A DNA stretch of 7,097 nt, taken from the NCBI GenBank assembly GCA_903927495.1, contig CAIYNH010000833.1, positions 1 through 7,097 on the forward strand. The letters are read 5' to 3'. The notes below the pieces were generated by a model. The model was not told where the DNA came from. It was given only the letters and a program-made list of their open reading frames with translations, and made no database searches. Positions 1-6,088 of the stretch are shown here, piece after piece; the first letter of the stretch is position 1; every line of letters begins with the position of its first letter. The DNA is from an uncultured beta proteobacterium (GTDB taxonomy: Bacteria > Pseudomonadota > Gammaproteobacteria > Burkholderiales > Burkholderiaceae_C). The position numbers were made by a program, and so were the translations under genes.

Positions 1-127
1 CAAACATCATCACAAAAAAGCGCTCAATAAACTCTTTGCACATGGGAACAAATTGCCGCCTACACCAAACACCACTGCATATAACGACACAGGCACGTAA
101 TGTTGTAGTGTTCAAAAAAATTTTTCT

Positions 128-156
128 ATGACAAATTTTTACTGAATCGAAATAGT
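128..156 (+). promoter_or_regulatory. candidate sigma70-type promoter for gpmA
   Basis: ATGACA (128-133, five of six matches to TTGACA), a 17-base spacer, and AATAGT (151-156, four of six matches to TATAAT). The A7T5 tract at 114-125 lies just upstream of the -35 box, where an UP element would sit. The predicted transcript would start near 163 and leave a leader of about 160 bases. This was read by eye from consensus and has not been tested. Confidence 0.4.
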
Positions 157-223
157 TGTAGTACGTCCCCACTGCCACAATATTTCTCATCAATTTCCTT
201 GTGGGTGGTCTTCTAACAAGCTG

Positions 224-239
224 CGCATTTTAGAATGCG
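224..239 (+). repeat. small perfect hairpin in the gpmA leader
   Basis: CGCATT (224-229) and AATGCG (234-239) are exact reverse complements around the loop TTAG. No T-run follows, so it is not an intrinsic terminator of the usual kind. It lies about 85 bases before the gpmA start and may only stabilise the leader. A 6-bp stem can arise by chance. Confidence 0.35.
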
Positions 240-324
240 GATGCGTCAAACGCCGAATTCCCTTCCTTTCTAATCCAGAATAGTCGATTGCACTACCAGC
301 GGGCATCGAATCACACTCTCTAAC

Positions 325-1068
325 ATGCTCAAACTTGTTCTTATTCGCCACGGCGAATCCACCTGGGATCTTGAAAGCCGCTTTACCGGCTGGACCGATG
401 TGGATCTGACCCGGACCGGCCTGGATCAAGCCAAGACCGCTGGTCTCCTGCTCAAGGCTGAAGTTTACGCGTTCGACGTGGACTACACCAGCGTGTTGAA
501 GCGCGCCACCCGAACCCTGTGGCATGCGCTTGACGAAATGGATCGGACCTGGCTGTCGGTGGTCAACAGGTGGCGTTTGAGCGAGCGCCACTGCGGAGCG
601 CTGCAAGGTCTGAACAAATCCGACATGGCCAAACAATATGGCGATGCCCAAGTACTGATCTGGCACCGCAGCTATGACACACCAACCCCCGCGCTGGATG
701 CCACAGATGCGCGCAGCCAACGGGGCGACCTGCGTTACGCAAAATCACAGCCTGAGCAAATTCCGATGACTGAATGCCTGAAGGACACCGTGGCGCGGGT
801 TATGTCGTTCTGGAACGAGGTGCTGGCACCCGAGATCCAATCCGGCAAACGCTTGGTGGTTGCAGCGCACGGCAATTTGATCCGGGCACTGGTCAAATAC
901 CTGGACCATATTTCAGACAACGAGATCGTTGGCCTGAATATCCCTAATGGTATTGCGCTGGTATCTGAGCTAGATGCCGAACTAAAACCCATAACACATT
1001 ATTATCTGGGGGACGATGAGGCAGCCGCTAAAGCTGCTGCCGCGGTAGCGGCGAAGGGGAAAACCTGA
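325..1068 (+). CDS. gpmA: 2,3-bisphosphoglycerate-dependent phosphoglycerate mutase (divergent)
   Basis: Cytoplasmic enzyme that interconverts 3- and 2-phosphoglycerate in glycolysis and gluconeogenesis. The 247-residue length fits the dPGM family. Visible signatures are RHGES with catalytic His9, FTGW (20-23), the TSVLKRA block with Arg60, Glu87 in the SERH block, GALQGLNK (91-98), and AHGN with His182. The C-terminal tail is Ala/Lys rich. By my alignment to E. coli GpmA (offset two residues), several usually conserved pocket positions differ: Asn17 becomes Asp15, Tyr92 becomes Cys90, Arg116 becomes His114, and the Ser after HGN becomes Leu185. The core catalytic His/Arg/Glu/His set is intact, so activity is possible but may be altered. 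ATG at 325 starts directly on the family's KLVLIRHG; there is no clear Shine-Dalgarno sequence. The next gene begins 84 bases downstream. Confidence 0.93.
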   Translation: MLKLVLIRHGESTWDLESRFTGWTDVDLTRTGLDQAKTAGLLLKAEVYAFDVDYTSVLKRATRTLWHALDEMDRTWLSVVNRWRLSERHCGALQGLNKSDMAKQYGDAQVLIWHRSYDTPTPALDATDARSQRGDLRYAKSQPEQIPMTECLKDTVARVMSFWNEVLAPEIQSGKRLVVAAHGNLIRALVKYLDHISDNEIVGLNIPNGIALVSELDAELKPITHYYLGDDEAAAKAAAAVAAKGKT

Positions 1069-1102
1069 AATTTTTCACCTGCTACAGGAATCCGTGCCAC
1101 AT

Positions 1103-1130
1103 TTGACACTCCAATTCGCTCACTTAACTT
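1103..1130 (+). promoter_or_regulatory. candidate promoter for the S41 peptidase gene
   Basis: A perfect TTGACA (1103-1108), a 16-base spacer, and TAACTT (1125-1130), which keeps the T, A and final T of the -10 consensus. Transcription would start near 1137, about 16 bases before the ATG at 1153. It lies between gpmA and the peptidase gene and would allow the latter to be expressed apart from gpmA. It also argues against the TTG codon at 1129 as a start. Confidence 0.4.
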
Positions 1131-1152
1131 GCTCACAAGCTCTGGAATTACC

Positions 1153-2625
1153 ATGGGTCAAAAATTGAAAATTACTGGCTGGATCGCTGTGGGAGTCGTG
1201 GCCGGTGCCCTGACCACGGTCTCACTGCAAACCGTGGCGCGTGGTGCGCTGGCCCCACTGCCGCTGGAAGAACTGCAGCAATTGGCCGCCGTGTTTGGCA
1301 TGGTCAAGAGCAATTACGTGGAGCCGGTCGATGAAAAGAAACTCATCACCGATGCCATTGCCGGAATGGTGGCAGGGCTGGACCCGCATTCAGTTTATCT
1401 GGACAAAAAATCCTTGAAAGATTTCAACGAAGGCACTACCGGACGATTTGTCGGGGTTGGCATCGAAATCTCACAGGAAGACGGACTCATCAAGGTGGTG
1501 TCTCCCATTGAAGGCTCTCCGGCTTTCAGGGCCGGACTTAAACCCAACGACCTGATTGTCAAGATTGACGACACCCCGGTTAAAGGCATGACCCTCAACG
1601 AGGGGGTCAAGCGTATGCGCGGGGAACCCAACACCAAAGTGCTTCTGAGCATCTTTCGCAAGGAAGAAAACCGCACTTTTCCGGTCACCATTGTTCGTGA
1701 AGAAATCAAAACCCAAAGCGTCAAATCGCGTGTATTGGAGCCGGGTTTTGGCTGGATTCGCATCAGCCAGTTCCAGGAGCGCACGGTTGCCGACTTCGCC
1801 CGAAAAATGGAAGAAATCTACAAGCAAGAGCCCAAGCTGAAGGGATTGGTGCTTGACTTGCGCAACGATCCGGGTGGTTACCTCGACGCAGCAGTGGCAA
1901 TTTCTGCCGCCTTTCTGCCTGAAAATGTGACAGTGGTATCTGCCAATGGCCAGTTGCCTGAAAGCAAATTTATCTATAAGGCATCCGCCCGGTTTTACCA
2001 GCGTCATGGCGGGACTGACCCCCTCAAGCACCTGGACGAGGTCACCCGTGGTGCACTCAAATCGGTGCCACTGGTGGTCTTGGTAAATGAAGGTTCAGCC
2101 TCTGCCAGCGAAATCGTGGCGGGCGCTCTGCAAGACCATAAGCGCGCCAAACTACTGGGTAGCCAGACCTTCGGCAAAGGTTCGGTGCAAACAGCAGTCT
2201 GCCTGGATTCCGGGTTTCGCATGGACAACTGTCCGTCTGCCGGGCTCAAGCTCACCACCAGTCGCTACTACACACCCAGCGGGAAATCGATTCAAGCCAA
2301 GGGCATCGTACCGGACGTGATGATCGACGAGACCGAAGAAGGCAACCTGTTTGCGGCCCTGCGGACCCGCGAAGCCGACCTGGAGAAACACCTTGGCAGT
2401 GGACAAGGCGATGAAGCCAAAGACGCAGCTCGAGAAAAGGCGCGCGAAGAAGCCCGTAAAAAGCTTGAAGACGAAATGAAAAAGCCACCCAACGAACGCA
2501 AAATGCCCGAATTTGGATCCGAAAAGGACTTCCAGTTGATTCAGGCATTGAACCAGCTCAAAGGTCAGCCGGTGCTGGTCAGCAAGACACTGGTCGAGCG
2601 TCCAGAAGAGAAGAAAGAGAATTAA
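1153..2625 (+). CDS. ctpA: S41 family C-terminal processing peptidase with PDZ domain
   Basis: Tail-specific serine protease that acts on the periplasmic side, probably in envelope protein turnover or control of peptidoglycan hydrolases. The 490-residue protein starts with a basic stretch and a hydrophobic segment (about residues 6-25), a signal peptide or membrane anchor. Next come a helical N-terminal region with the family motif GLDPHSVYL (75-83), a PDZ domain (about 97-185), and the S41 catalytic domain. The motif DLRNDPGG lies at 235-242. Catalytic Ser317 is in NEGSASASE, Lys342 in TFGKG and Gln346 follows, with the 25- and 4-residue spacings known for this family. A charged Glu/Lys/Arg-rich helical tail ends the protein. 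An upstream in-frame TTG at 1129 is possible, but ATG 1153 gives a normal signal peptide and lies outside the promoter candidate. The symbol is family-level; the exact subgroup is not resolved. Confidence 0.92.
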   Translation: MGQKLKITGWIAVGVVAGALTTVSLQTVARGALAPLPLEELQQLAAVFGMVKSNYVEPVDEKKLITDAIAGMVAGLDPHSVYLDKKSLKDFNEGTTGRFVGVGIEISQEDGLIKVVSPIEGSPAFRAGLKPNDLIVKIDDTPVKGMTLNEGVKRMRGEPNTKVLLSIFRKEENRTFPVTIVREEIKTQSVKSRVLEPGFGWIRISQFQERTVADFARKMEEIYKQEPKLKGLVLDLRNDPGGYLDAAVAISAAFLPENVTVVSANGQLPESKFIYKASARFYQRHGGTDPLKHLDEVTRGALKSVPLVVLVNEGSASASEIVAGALQDHKRAKLLGSQTFGKGSVQTAVCLDSGFRMDNCPSAGLKLTTSRYYTPSGKSIQAKGIVPDVMIDETEEGNLFAALRTREADLEKHLGSGQGDEAKDAAREKAREEARKKLEDEMKKPPNERKMPEFGSEKDFQLIQALNQLKGQPVLVSKTLVERPEEKKEN

Positions 2626-2638
2626 AGCGGTATGCGGC

Positions 2639-3388
2639 ATGACTGATGATGACCTGCTGCGCTATTCGCGCCATATTTTGCTCAATGAAATCGGCGTTGA
2701 AGGACAACAGCAGATCCAGAGTGCGCAGGCGCTGATCATTGGTGCCGGTGGCCTGGGTTCACCGGTAGCACTTTACCTTGGCTCTGCAGGAGTTGGGCGC
2801 ATTACCGTCGTGGATCACGACACCGTCGATATGACCAATCTGCAGCGCCAAATTGCCCACAGCATGGCGCGGGTAGGGCAACCCAAGGTGGAGTCTATTC
2901 AGACCGCGGTGGCACAACTCAACCCTGGCGTTCATATCACTGCGGTGCAGAAGCGTGCCGACTCTGCCTTACTCGCTGAATTGGTTGCGCAAGCAGATGT
3001 GGTGCTTGACTGCTGCGATAACTTTGCCACCCGCCAGGCCATCAATGCCGCTTGCGTCAGCTTGCGCAAGCCGCTGGTCTCAGGTGCTGCGATCCGCTTT
3101 GACGGTCAAGTCAGTGTCTATGATGCCCGCGATGCGCGCTCGCCGTGTTATGCCTGTGTGTTTCCGCCTGACACCACCTTTGAAGAAACCCGTTGCGCCA
3201 CCATGGGTGTGTTTGCACCGCTGGTGGGCATCATTGGCTCGATTCAAGCGGCTGAGGCCCTTAAATTGCTCAGTGGCGCTGGCCAAACACTGACTGGTCG
3301 CCTGCTGATGCTCGACGGCAGGGCCATGGAATTCACCGAGGTACGCGTGAATCGGCAAGCTACTTGCCCAGTTTGCAGCTCAGCCTGA
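2639..3388 (+). CDS. moeB: MoeB/ThiF-type adenylyltransferase (E1-like sulfur carrier activation)
   Basis: Cytoplasmic ATP-dependent enzyme that adenylates the C-terminal Gly-Gly of a small sulfur carrier: MoaD for molybdopterin (MoeB) or ThiS for thiazole (ThiF). At 249 residues it has the usual length. Visible are the N-terminal RYSRH block (8-12), the nucleotide-binding GAGGLGS (35-41), the acidic VVDHD (57-61), NLQRQ (67-71), CCDNFATR (125-132), Cys186 in the ETRC block at the position of the ThiF/MoeB conserved cysteine, and two CxxC pairs (Cys170/Cys173 and Cys243/Cys246) for structural zinc. No rhodanese domain is fused. It begins 13 bases after the peptidase stop, so the two are probably co-transcribed. 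Nothing nearby names the carrier, so MoeB versus ThiF stays open. An overlapping ATG at 2632 leads to a stop after four codons, so 2639 is the start. Confidence 0.9.
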   Translation: MTDDDLLRYSRHILLNEIGVEGQQQIQSAQALIIGAGGLGSPVALYLGSAGVGRITVVDHDTVDMTNLQRQIAHSMARVGQPKVESIQTAVAQLNPGVHITAVQKRADSALLAELVAQADVVLDCCDNFATRQAINAACVSLRKPLVSGAAIRFDGQVSVYDARDARSPCYACVFPPDTTFEETRCATMGVFAPLVGIIGSIQAAEALKLLSGAGQTLTGRLLMLDGRAMEFTEVRVNRQATCPVCSSA

Positions 3389-3398
3389 AGGCCAGCCA

Positions 3399-3899
3399 CT
3401 ACTTGTCCGGATAACAGCTCCCATGCCGTTTGCGAAAGTCGCGCGGTATTTCTGGTTGCTGCATCGCAAAAAGCCCGTTTTTGCCAAGGCGGGCCAGGGC
3501 TTCTTCAGACGCGTAGGGGCCCAGACCGCCGCGCCACCGATTTGACCAGGCCTGCCCAGAGCGCACCATTTGTGCGCCAATATCCTGACCAGAGTGTTCA
3601 AGGTGTGCCAAGTCACGGCCATAGCTGTCAAGGTATTCAACGCGGACCCGGACCCGCTGATGAGCAACCAGTCGCACCAGTTCATCGCGCGATGCGACAC
3701 CGCCGGCTTGACAAATTTCAGGGGCATCAATACCCAGCAGGCGCAACTTACGGGGTGCACTGCCATCGTCAGGTTGCACCCAGAGGGTGTCACCATCCGG
3801 TATAGCGTTCACCACCCCGGTAAAAACATGTGTAGCGCCCAAGCAGCCAGGTACAAGCAGCAGCCAGCAGCAGCGCCACAACCACGTCCTTGTTGTCAT
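3399..3899 (-). CDS. exported staphylococcal-nuclease-like (thermonuclease family) protein
   Basis: Predicted calcium-dependent nuclease of the SNase fold, 166 residues from the ATG at 3899. The first about 21 residues form a signal peptide: two basic residues, a Trp/Leu/Cys-rich hydrophobic core, and a likely signal peptidase I site after the CLGA stretch. The domain shows VNAIPDGDTL (31-40), then RLLGIDAPE, which places Arg53, Asp58 and Glu61 at the spacing of SNase Arg35, Asp40 and Glu43. YGR gives Arg95, matching Arg87. The full catalytic set is therefore present. An in-frame TTG at 3932 would add 11 residues before the signal peptide; neither start has a clear Shine-Dalgarno sequence, and ATG gives the better export signal. 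The gene meets moeB tail to tail with 10 bases between stops. It may degrade extracellular DNA or RNA; the substrate is not shown. Confidence 0.85.
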   Translation of the reverse strand: MTTRTWLWRCCWLLLVPGCLGATHVFTGVVNAIPDGDTLWVQPDDGSAPRKLRLLGIDAPEICQAGGVASRDELVRLVAHQRVRVRVEYLDSYGRDLAHLEHSGQDIGAQMVRSGQAWSNRWRGGLGPYASEEALARLGKNGLFAMQQPEIPRDFRKRHGSCYPDK

Positions 3900-3928
3900 T
3901 GATGTAACGGCACGAAATAACCCCGCTC

Positions 3929-3938
3929 TCAAGCTTGA
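3929..3938. repeat. 10-bp perfect palindrome in the divergent intergenic region
   Basis: TCAAGCTTGA is its own reverse complement and lies near the middle of the 64-base gap between the divergent nuclease and diguanylate cyclase genes. It could be half of a dimeric regulator's operator for one or both genes. Chance occurrence is not excluded. Confidence 0.3.
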
Positions 3939-3963
3939 AAAACAGCTCTAATTAAAGCATTGG

Positions 3964-4806
3964 TTGAAAATTGAACCTGTTAGACTTGAATTATCCAAAA
4001 CACTTAACTTTCCAGTGGCAGCCAAAATCTTTCCGTCCTTGGTCAATATAGATGACTTACGTCTGGCTGATGCCCTCGCGCTACTGGAGCATGATTCTGA
4101 ATCTGTTCCAGACCCAGGTGCGAGTCCTGCCGTTTACCTGCAGCTTGTGATTGACAAACTGTGTGAACTGTCGCTGAAAGACCCCTTGACCGGGTTGTCG
4201 AATCGGCGCTATTTTCAAAATGTTCTGGGGCGTGAAATTGAGGTCGTGACCCGCTCGGGTGAGCCAGCTTTGCTGTTGATGCTGGATATCGACCATTTCA
4301 AGCATGTCAACGACACACATGGACATCCTGTGGGTGACTTGGTCTTGAAGGCCGTTGCAACTACGCTGGCGGGTTGTATCCGCCCGATGGACACACTGGC
4401 ACGCTTTGGTGGCGAAGAATTTGTCATCATCTTGCCAAGTTGCCAAGGGCACTATGGACACCAGGTGGCTGAGCGGATACGTGAATCAGTCAGCAAACTC
4501 AACATCACCATTGCGCCCAAGGTTGTGATTCAAGTCACCATCAGTGTGGGCGGAGCTTATGCCCCCAGGTGGGTGCGTTCAACGCCTGAACTATGGGTGG
4601 ATAGGGCGGATATTGAACTCTACCGCGCCAAGTCCGAGGGTCGCAACCGGGTCTGCATTGAGCCGCAACCTATTCTCTCGGTCAGTGCTGAAGAAAAAAA
4701 TTTGCTATTTGGTCCACTCACGCTTGGCGATCCAGCCTGGATCGAAAGCATGAGTGGTGATGCTTCTGTCGGTTCATCGGGCAGTGTAATGAATAGGGTG
4801 AACTGA
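3964..4806 (+). CDS. sensor-less GGDEF diguanylate cyclase with intact I-site
   Basis: Predicted to make cyclic di-GMP from two GTP. The 280-residue protein has no membrane segment. A short N-terminal region (1-70) of unknown fold precedes the GGDEF domain (about 71-232), which opens with DPLTGLSNRR (73-82). LDIDHFK gives metal-binding Asp108, and GGEEF lies at 149-153 (an active-form variant as in PleD). RPMD (140-143) matches the RxxD inhibitory site at the standard five-residue distance, so product feedback is expected. ELYRAKSEGRN closes the domain. A 48-residue tail, Ser/Gly rich at its end, follows. No PAS, GAF, REC or EAL domain is present, so input must come from the short N-terminus or a partner protein. 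The start is uncertain: TTG 3964 is the first start codon after an in-frame stop at 3949, with no clear Shine-Dalgarno sequence. The next gene starts one base after its stop. Confidence 0.88.
   Translation: MKIEPVRLELSKTLNFPVAAKIFPSLVNIDDLRLADALALLEHDSESVPDPGASPAVYLQLVIDKLCELSLKDPLTGLSNRRYFQNVLGREIEVVTRSGEPALLLMLDIDHFKHVNDTHGHPVGDLVLKAVATTLAGCIRPMDTLARFGGEEFVIILPSCQGHYGHQVAERIRESVSKLNITIAPKVVIQVTISVGGAYAPRWVRSTPELWVDRADIELYRAKSEGRNRVCIEPQPILSVSAEEKNLLFGPLTLGDPAWIESMSGDASVGSSGSVMNRVN
4795..4800 (+). promoter_or_regulatory. Shine-Dalgarno site of the FlhG/MinD-like gene
   Basis: AGGGTG lies inside the last codons of the diguanylate cyclase gene, seven bases before the ATG at 4808. With the one-base gap between the cyclase stop and this start, it points to translational coupling of the two genes. 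Confidence 0.6.
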
Positions 4807-4807
4807 A

Positions 4808-5644
4808 ATGAGCGACGTCGTGAATAAAGCCGCACAAGAACCGGTACCGAGTCTGGTACCCCTAAGGCCACTCGGCAAAGTGCTGGCTGTGACCAGCGGC
4901 AAGGGTGGCGTTGGCAAGACTTTTGTGTCTGCAAATCTGGCTGCAGCACTTGCCAAGCGTGGGCAGAAGGTGCTTGTACTCGATGCTGACCTGGGCTTGG
5001 CTAACCTGGACGTTGTGCTGAATCTTTATCCCAAAGTGACGCTGCATGACGTCTTCACCGGCAAGGCCAAGCTTGAGGAAGCGATTGTCCGGGCACCGGG
5101 TGGTTTTTCAGTGCTGCTGGCGGGCTCTGGCATGGTCGAATACTCGCGCCTGACACCCAATGTGCGGGAAGATTTCCTGCACATCATCTCCGGACTATTG
5201 CCACATTACGACATCGTGTTGCTCGACACTGGTGCTGGCATCTCTGACGTGGTGCTGTTCGCCGTGTCGCTGGCATCTGAAGTGTTGGTGGTGGCAACAC
5301 CGGAGCCGACCTCATTAACGGATGCCTACGCCACCATCAAGGTTTTGGTGGGGGAACAAAAACGCCGCATTATCCGCATGGTTGTAAACCAAACCGCGCG
5401 GATGGGTGATGGCCGTGCCATCACCACCCAACTGCAGCAGGTGCTGGACCGCTTTGTGGTGGCCAAGCCGGGCGAAAATGTGCGACTGGTGCACATGGGT
5501 GACATCCCGGTCGATCCGTCCGTACGTCAGGCCGTAATGAAGCGCCAGCTGTTGATTCAGTCGATGCCGGGTTGTCCGGCGGCACTGGCAATTTCGCAGT
5601 TGGCCGCCAAACTTCAGGACACGCTGATCGCCAAACCCAGGTAG
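4808..5644 (+). CDS. FlhG/MinD-like P-loop ATPase
   Basis: SIMIBI-class ATPase of the MinD/ParA superfamily, 278 residues. The deviant Walker A KGGVGKT (32-38) has signature Lys32 and Lys37. Switch I is DADLGLANLD (59-68), switch II is DTGAGI (140-145), and TPEPTSLTDAYA (164-175) is the block typical of FlhG/FleN/YlxH proteins that regulate flagellar number. The N-terminal 20 residues are Pro/Val rich, and I see no DQAxxLR-like motif, which in FlhG activates the FlhF GTPase. The C-terminus may form an amphipathic helix, but a membrane-targeting sequence is not clear. No flhF or other flagellar gene is in the window. It is coupled to the GGDEF gene upstream, so a role joining c-di-GMP to motility or polar placement is plausible but inferred. 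A MinD/ParA-like job in positioning another complex is the main alternative. Confidence 0.85.
   Translation: MSDVVNKAAQEPVPSLVPLRPLGKVLAVTSGKGGVGKTFVSANLAAALAKRGQKVLVLDADLGLANLDVVLNLYPKVTLHDVFTGKAKLEEAIVRAPGGFSVLLAGSGMVEYSRLTPNVREDFLHIISGLLPHYDIVLLDTGAGISDVVLFAVSLASEVLVVATPEPTSLTDAYATIKVLVGEQKRRIIRMVVNQTARMGDGRAITTQLQQVLDRFVVAKPGENVRLVHMGDIPVDPSVRQAVMKRQLLIQSMPGCPAALAISQLAAKLQDTLIAKPR
4843..4860 (+). repeat. GGTACC inverted repeat early in the FlhG/MinD-like gene
   Basis: Two copies of the self-complementary GGTACC (4843-4848 and 4855-4860) flank the 6-base spacer GAGTCT, so the mRNA can form a 6-bp hairpin about 35 bases after the start codon. They encode the repeated Val-Pro pairs of the Pro-rich N-terminus, which may fully explain the repeat. 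Confidence 0.3.
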
Positions 5645-5663
5645 TGCAGCCGGTCGCTACAGT

Positions 5664-6086
5664 TCATGCGCGTCCGATGATGGATGCCGTAGCCATGAGT
5701 TCCTCGAGCAAGGACAGCGAGACAGATCCCGATACCGAATACGGATCAAGTTCAGGTTTTTCCGCATATTTCAGCAAGATAGAAGCGTTGATTCGCGACA
5801 TATTGACCTCACCCATGGTCCAGCCGGCAAAGCGACGTTCAGAAATTTCCTCATACTTCAACAGCACCACGTCTTTATGACGTACATCGCGCTGAATGTG
5901 GCCGTACAGGTCACTCACAGCCATTCGCCCACCCTCGATAGCCTGCAAAAAAATACCGCCGCCATAGCACAGCACGCCGGTAATGCCTATGCACGGATTA
6001 TGATGACGGGACTGCTGCAGGATCGACTCAATGGCTTCTGGCCTGGTATCAACTGCACGACTGGCATAGAGCAAACGAACCAACAT
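5664..6086 (-). CDS. stand-alone BLUF blue-light photoreceptor
   Basis: Short protein (140 residues) that is almost entirely a BLUF domain, which binds FAD and senses blue light by hydrogen-bond rearrangement. The key residues are in place: Tyr7 in LLYAS, Asn30 in NPCIGITG, Gln48 in FLQAIEG, Trp89 and Met91 in WTMGE. The Gln-to-Trp distance of 41 residues matches AppA. The remaining 45 residues should form the C-terminal helices seen in short BLUF proteins such as BlrB and PixD. No effector domain is fused, so output is expected through a partner protein. It follows folE with two bases between stop and ATG and has the best Shine-Dalgarno site in the window. It converges on the FlhG/MinD-like gene with 19 bases between stops. 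The partner is unknown; the neighbouring GGDEF protein and FolE are candidates by position only. Confidence 0.93.
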   Translation of the reverse strand: MLVRLLYASRAVDTRPEAIESILQQSRHHNPCIGITGVLCYGGGIFLQAIEGGRMAVSDLYGHIQRDVRHKDVVLLKYEEISERRFAGWTMGEVNMSRINASILLKYAEKPELDPYSVSGSVSLSLLEELMATASIIGRA

Positions 6087-6088
6087 GA

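Larger units (their letters stand above)
1..324. other. AT-rich region upstream of gpmA without a supported gene
   Basis: No convincing coding region lies here. A plus-strand frame is open from the left edge to a TGA at 129-131, but its translation is low-complexity and resembles no family I know. A minus-strand ATG at 41-43 opens a frame that runs off the left edge after 14 codons, with no Shine-Dalgarno sequence. What I can see is a run of seven A then five T (114-125), a promoter candidate (128-156), and a hairpin (224-239) in what would be the gpmA leader. The left edge may cut a divergent gene; this window cannot decide that. Confidence 0.5.

Noticed and set aside
114..125. A7T5 tract as a terminator
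   Set aside because: There is no GC-rich stem beside it. It fits better as an UP-element-like tract upstream of the -35 box.
3..131. Plus-strand frame open from the left edge, possibly the end of an upstream gene
   Set aside because: AT-rich, no recognisable protein pattern, and it overlaps the promoter candidate. Too little is visible to call a gene.
235..273. Possible 12-codon leader peptide before gpmA
   Set aside because: No Shine-Dalgarno site, no run of a regulatory amino acid, and no attenuator-like structure after it.
190..720. Long minus-strand open frame over gpmA
   Set aside because: It is antisense to a clear gpmA gene, and its translation shows no recognisable domain. It is explained by codon bias of the sense gene.
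1078..1088. CCTG-CTA-CAGG hairpin after gpmA as a terminator
   Set aside because: The stem is only four pairs and no T-run follows it on the plus strand.
2152..2640. Long minus-strand open frame over the 3' part of the S41 peptidase gene
   Set aside because: It is antisense to the conserved catalytic core and shows no recognisable domain, so it is a shadow of the real gene.
3830..3899. Lipoprotein signal in the nuclease (Cys at the end of the hydrophobic segment)
   Set aside because: The residues before the Cys are Val-Pro-Gly. Proline at -2 does not fit the lipobox, so a plain signal peptide is more likely.
5641..5660. Intrinsic bidirectional terminator at the convergent junction
   Set aside because: The stem has only six pairs with one G-U, an 8-base loop and no T-run on either side.
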